Shown: piece after piece, positions 59,320-64,000 of the stretch
How the letters are laid out: each line of letters begins with the position of its first letter
How positions within the stretch are numbered: position 1 is the first letter of the stretch
NCBI GenBank assembly: GCA_942159475.1
Contig: OW804097.1
Location: 117,860,013-117,924,012 of the forward strand
Direction: 5' to 3'
DNA: 64,000 bases
DNA from: Sthenelais limicola
Taxonomy: Eukaryota; Annelida; Polychaeta; Phyllodocida; Sigalionidae
Program-made: the position numbers and the translations under genes
The notes under the pieces: model-generated
Databases searched by the model: none
What the model saw: the letters and a program-made list of their open reading frames with translations, nothing else
Told to the model about the DNA's origin: nothing

Positions 59320-59563
59320 ATGGGTCAGATTTTCAGAAAATGTACAATTAGCAGCTCTACACATTTAGTAAATTCTGCTAAATTTGGCTGAAAAATGATG
59401 AATACTGGGTATATCTGAGTATATTTGGTATCACATTGATTTAAAGTAGCAGTTCTGTAATGTTAAACTGCATTTTGAAGCTCATTTCTGTCTTAAATGG
59501 GGGTTATTTGAGAGGATTGGTGAAGACGAATTGTACATTTTCTGAAAATCTTACCCATATATG
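59320..59563. mobile_element. MITE family A, subfamily b
   Basis: TGGGTCAGATTTTCAG start, CTTACCCATA end. Confidence 0.8.
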
Positions 59564-61618
59564 AGAGGTGGGAGAGAGAGATAGAGGCCGGCCAAGTAGG
59601 GTCAGTTATGGTTCAGATGAATTTTCTTAATTTCTTTTTTAAAAGTCATTGTTTCAACATGTCTTGCGATTGCGATATTGCGATTCCACATAATTATTAT
59701 ATCATGAACTTTCTTAGGATAAGTTTACATTTTAGGTCTTTCTAACTTTCATCGATGTTGGTGCCAACAAGTATTTGTATCTTTATCTACTGATAATATC
59801 GTGTATATTATGTTGAATGCAAGATGGCAGTTTTTTATTTTATTTTATTTGACAGTTACCAAGAAGAAAAGGAGATATGTTTGTTATATCATGCAATTAT
59901 TGTTTCAATTGAGCTCGATGTAACCTGATCCAAATATTTTCTAAGTTCAGTAATTAAATCGTTTTGCAAAAATAATAATAATAAAAAAATAAATACTAAC
60001 TGTGTGTCAAATGGTGTTGCTGGTGCTCTTATGCTTTCTGTTCTGTGGACGCCATTGACCTACATTGCTTTGATCAAACTTTGCTTCATGGTTATCGGTA
60101 CATAACAATCAGGCCGATTTATGGAGGCAAAACACGACATAGAATGGATGCCAGAGTGTTTATTACGTTTGTAGATAAATTAAAGGTAACAAATAGATCT
60201 AGTTTTGACCTAGATCCATTGACTCTCAGCCTTGCAACAGGGACAACAGTGGTAGAATAGTAACCATGGTTATAGACACAGAGGTAGACATATTGATGGG
60301 GAAAAGTATGCCGATCTAAATATTGTTTTCATCCAAGAATTGATTGGAGAATCAACATCAGTTCTCTTTGGGTGCCACTGGGACAATTAACTAGTTGCTA
60401 TACTATGACGACCCATGGAGGCCCCTAGTGTTTCTAGGGGAAATTTACCTGGGATCGATGCTTCCAAATGCCTTGCCAAATCATTGATTGCTAACCGATA
60501 ACCAATCTTGAAACAAATATTCTTAATTAAGGGATCATTACAAATGTCCAAATTGTATTGTCTCTAAAGATGGCCTCAATCGATAAAATTCATAAACGAT
60601 GAACTTCATATTCTACCAGTTAAGTTAAAAATATGAGCATCAAGTTCCTCCAATTTAGTATATCTACCGTTTCTAAATTGACATTGATTGTAATAGGGAC
60701 CATTCTTTTTTGGAATTGTTAGTAGAGCTGAGAAAAGATATGTTGTCATCAGATAGTTCTAACTTCAAGGACAAGATTTGGAAAATACTTGTACGAGCGT
60801 TAGCTTCATCTCCTCCTCTAATACTGCTTTACCTCATTTTTATACATTTTATCTTGTCATCTTATAGTTAAAAAATGGAGCCCAATCAATAAGTTTGTCA
60901 AGTTTAAGAGTTCTACCTTCACTGAAGGTCTAGAGCATTTTACAAGGCAGACATTGTTATAATGAATGTAACATAAAGGAGTGAAGAATTCGTACAATGA
61001 GTTATAACAACATGTATTATGGAGAGAATAAAGAGTCCTCGAGCTCCGTTGAATTGAATTGAAAATGATAATACTATTAATATTTTATTATACTACAAAC
61101 GGTACATTCGGGAAAGTTCCGCATCACACAGAGGGTGTTGGTAATAAGACCAGTTGCTATTATTACCAACGAACCTCCACAGGTCAAGGCCAAGGAAAAG
61201 TTGTAATAGAACGTGTCGCCACCTGGAGTATTAGCAGGAAACGACAAGTTGGAGAGAGCGAACCTCGCAGAGCTCAACGAAACTCCTGTGTACATTCGTA
61301 GTGGAGTTCGCCTCATTGGATATCTTCTTTTTATACTCGTTGGTGGCATGTACACTTTGTCAAACAAACTTCAATATTACTCTAAGCTTATATTCCGTGG
61401 AGCGTTATTTTTTATTTTATATAAAAGTAGTCTACAGACGTTGCCTTTCATATATATATCATAATTGTTAAAAAAAGAAAATAGGTATTTTGTTTCAGTT
61501 CACGGGATTTGGGACAAAAAAGGGAAAAGGGATTTTGTTTCAGGTCATGGGATTTATGTCATGGTGGAAATTAATTAAAGAGTAGTCATGAACATTGCTT
61601 TAACAATAACATTGCTTT

Positions 61619-61824
61619 GCACTCTAGGTCCAAACCCTCATATCAGATAAGAATGGTATGTCAGTTTACTCAGCTAATCGGTTTCCTGGCCTACCACCCC
61701 AGCGTTTTAATGGGAATATAATGACATTTTGCGGTCTTAATGGAATCATAATGTCACTTTGCGGTTTGGGGCGAGAGGCTTTCCCTTCGTTTGAAGGGAC
61801 TCTCTCAAGTTTGGGCCTAGACTG
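61619..61824. mobile_element. Dispersed element family F, copy 6
   Basis: CACTCTAGGTCCAAACCC start, GGGCCTAGACTG end; the most complete copy. Confidence 0.78.
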
Positions 61825-62232
61825 TTGGACTCTGATGTTGGTCAGATGCCAGTCACGATGTGAAGGGCAGTACGAGAAAGCCAAGCAAGAGATCTCCAGA
61901 CGTTAATCAAATAAAACAACAAGGAGAACAGACAAAACCTGTTCACAAAAATGTTTGTAATTTAAGACTTGTTTCTCGAGGGTAGACAACTTCCCATTGA
62001 ACTCATGTAACATACGCTAAGGGCAAATGTTTTAGTGAGGGTTAATGCCTTCTTTGTGAATGAGGGGAAATATTTGAACTGGGGGGAAATGAAGTGTTAT
62101 GTTTGTATCCTCACAACAAATAAAAGGCAGTAAAGCAAATTGATATTCAGCCTTTAAGGGGATATAGTGCCTATTACTCATACAGTAAGTAATCAGGGTG
62201 AGAAACAATTGGGAAAATGAATTACCATGATA

Positions 62233-62420
62233 CACTCTAGGTCCAAACCCTCAGATGAGATAAGAATGGTATGTCAGCCTACTTCGCTAATAGGTTTTCT
62301 CGCCTATGGCTCGGGGTTTTAATGGGAATATAATGACGTTTTGCGGTCTTAATGGAATTATTTACTTTATGGTTTGAGGGGAGAGGCTTTCCCTTCGTTT
62401 GAAGGGACTCCCTCAACTTC
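62233..62420. mobile_element. Dispersed element family F, copy 7, right end missing
   Basis: CACTCTAGGTCCAAACCC start; ends at GGGACTCCCTCAAC. Confidence 0.72.
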
Positions 62421-62562
62421 GTATAATAATCATATCATAGAAAAGAATCATATGATACAACGCAGGAAAACAGCACAAAAAAGACTATGCATATGTACAT
62501 TCATATTCAAACTTTGTAATGTTTGTCCAATAAAAATGTTTTTAAAAAAGTATGATGATTGA

Positions 62563-63216
62563 TTCCATGATTTGGCCGTGAGCGGACAGTATAATCGATA
62601 TACTTGCCGCTCACAAGGTGGACAATATAAACTCTGTGTATTGTACAGTGACGTCACGACCGTTCGAGACTATGAGGACAACACGGTTTGATGAAATTAA
62701 TGCAAATAAAGTTGTTTTAGGGTAAGAATCATGGAATAATATAGCAAGAATAGCAAAGTATCGCGTCAAAGTATCCTCGTATGGCCGAAAAACAACTCGG
62801 CCTACGGCCTCGTTGTTTTCGGCCATACTCGGAGAATATAGCCCCCCCTCATACGCGATACTATACTGTTCTTGCTATATTATTCCATGATTTGGCCGTG
62901 AGCGTACAATATAATCGATATACTTGCCGCTCACAAGGTGGACAATATAAATTCCCTGTATTGTACAGTGACGTCACAACCGTTCGAGACTTGGAGGACA
63001 ACACAGTTTGATGAAATTAATGCAAATAAAGTTGTTTTAAGTTAAGAATCATGGAATAAAAGCAAGAATAGCGCAGTATCGTGTCTTCGGTGGCCTATAT
63101 TCTCCTCGTATGGCGGAAAAACAACTCGGCCTACAGCCTCGTTGTTTTCGGCCATACTTGGAGAATATAGCCCCCCTCATACGCGATACTATGCTGTTCT
63201 TGCTATAGTATTTCAT
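62563..63216. repeat. Direct tandem duplication of a ~320-bp unit
   Basis: Units begin TTCCATGATTTGGCCGTGAG at 62563 and 62882. Each has GTACAGTGACGTCAC, ATTAATGCAAATAAAG and a strong hairpin (62781-62826, 63110-63156). Confidence 0.82.
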
Positions 63217-63926
63217 ACATGTATATTGCCATTTTATTTGGATCCTTTCCGTGCATGCATGCATACGTGCATATTTTTAAACCACGCTTAGAGTAAGACA
63301 TAAGCTGAATACCTCCCACACTTTGGAACTTCAGACCATGTTTGCAAAGTGACTTTGGCTCCATTTTTTTCCGAAAGAAAATTTGATTCAAACAAAATAT
63401 TTGTCTTTTAAGTAGAACGTGAAACCCGTGCTCACATTCAGAACATAAATCTTTGCGACTGTATCATGTTACAAAAAAGTGAACTTCCACTTTGACAGGC
63501 TCCCATCCCACACTTAACCTATCTCACAGTAGAGCCAAGCATTAAGAAAATATCGCTTACAGAAAGTTGTCAGCACGGACAGCGTTTCTGTGGTGGAATA
63601 CGAACGCGGTTACCTTTGTGGCCTTTCCCTTTACCACATTTTATTTCAGTTTTTGTATCTTTTGCAGCACTATGTGGGGCTGGTATCACGCATGACACGA
63701 CCTGGGGCTAACGGGTGCTGGGTATCGTTTTTATGGTCTGTTTCATTTGAGTTTCCGGCGGACTTTTGCTTGCGTCCGTATAGCAGCAGGGCTCATGACA
63801 TGAATTTGTTATCAATGAGAAGGGATAAAAGCAAGATCCTGCGATTACTTTACCCTGATACTACGAGAGGGGATCTTGCAGCTTCCTATGTATAATGGAG
63901 GAGGGATAAGACTATAGACCTATGGT

Positions 63927-64000
63927 AATAGGGGATTTGCATAGCCGCCATCTTAAATCTCGATTCGCATGGAATCATGGGAGTTGTATGAGAATATTTA
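63927..64000. mobile_element. MITE family E, copy 4, cut by the window edge
   Basis: AATAGGGGATTTGCATAGCC start followed by GATTCGCATGGAATCATGGG, as in copies 1 and 2. Confidence 0.75.

Larger units (their letters stand above)
44389..64000. other. Twenty kilobases without a supported gene
   Basis: All long frames here were traced to MITE arms, GA-rich sequence or chance. No EGF exon, RNA gene or transposase was seen. Unique sequence without recognised features is largest at 52.6-53.0 kb, 53.3-54.6 kb and 59.6-61.6 kb. Confidence 0.5.

Noticed and set aside
60011..60260. Short hydrophobic start (MVLLVLLCFLFCG) and a 70-codon frame nearby
   Set aside because: The two are in different frames, no donor links them, and the hydrophobic peptide stops after 15 residues.
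61077..61367. 96-codon minus-strand frame
   Set aside because: Overlapping open frames on both strands, no splice sites or recognisable motif.

Overview
This is a stretch of animal nuclear DNA. It is AT-rich and intron-rich, with GT-AG introns, secreted EGF-repeat coding exons and many short inverted-repeat transposons (MITEs). It suggests a marine invertebrate, lophotrochozoan or deuterostome; the sequence alone does not fix the species. Everything was read by eye: exon ends come from open frame plus splice sites plus phase continuity (good to about 1 base), repeat ends are good to about 10 bases, and family names come from sequence pattern, not from a search.

Minus strand, 33.9 kb down to 0.6 kb: most of one large gene. 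Twenty-four exons join without a phase conflict into 1,121 codons. They encode eight EGF modules of the calcium-binding/fibrillin type, a cysteine-free Pro-rich linker, and then 17 EGF/laminin-like modules of the MEGF6/MEGF10 type. Most C-terminal modules are one 129-nt, phase 1-1 exon each. The 3' end lies beyond position 1, and the 5' end (signal peptide, any EMI domain) was not found.

Minus strand, 44.4 to 42.0 kb: a two-exon gene with a TATA box. It encodes a 391-aa secreted protein that I do not recognise: signal peptide, Lys/Gly-rich low-complexity segment with an RRKR site, Cys-containing domain and a hydrophobic C-terminus that looks like a GPI signal. A phase-compatible internal donor in its second exon could instead splice into the EGF gene.

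The rest (most introns, 34-42 kb and 44.4-64 kb) is mainly repeats: about 20 copies of a ~240-bp MITE in two subfamilies, about ten copies of a ~380-bp element whose ends carry TGAGTCA, several palindromic families, satellite-like arrays, a tRNA-like sequence, and G-rich and GA-rich tracts. No second gene could be supported between 44.4 and 64 kb.

The most unusual observations are at splice sites. Two introns of the EGF gene end in tandem arrays of a 31-bp unit (8 and about 13 copies), and each unit is a copy of that intron's own 3' splice site. A third intron has a single duplicated acceptor. Four copies of the ~380-bp MITE end 25-53 bp beyond a 5' splice site of the same gene.
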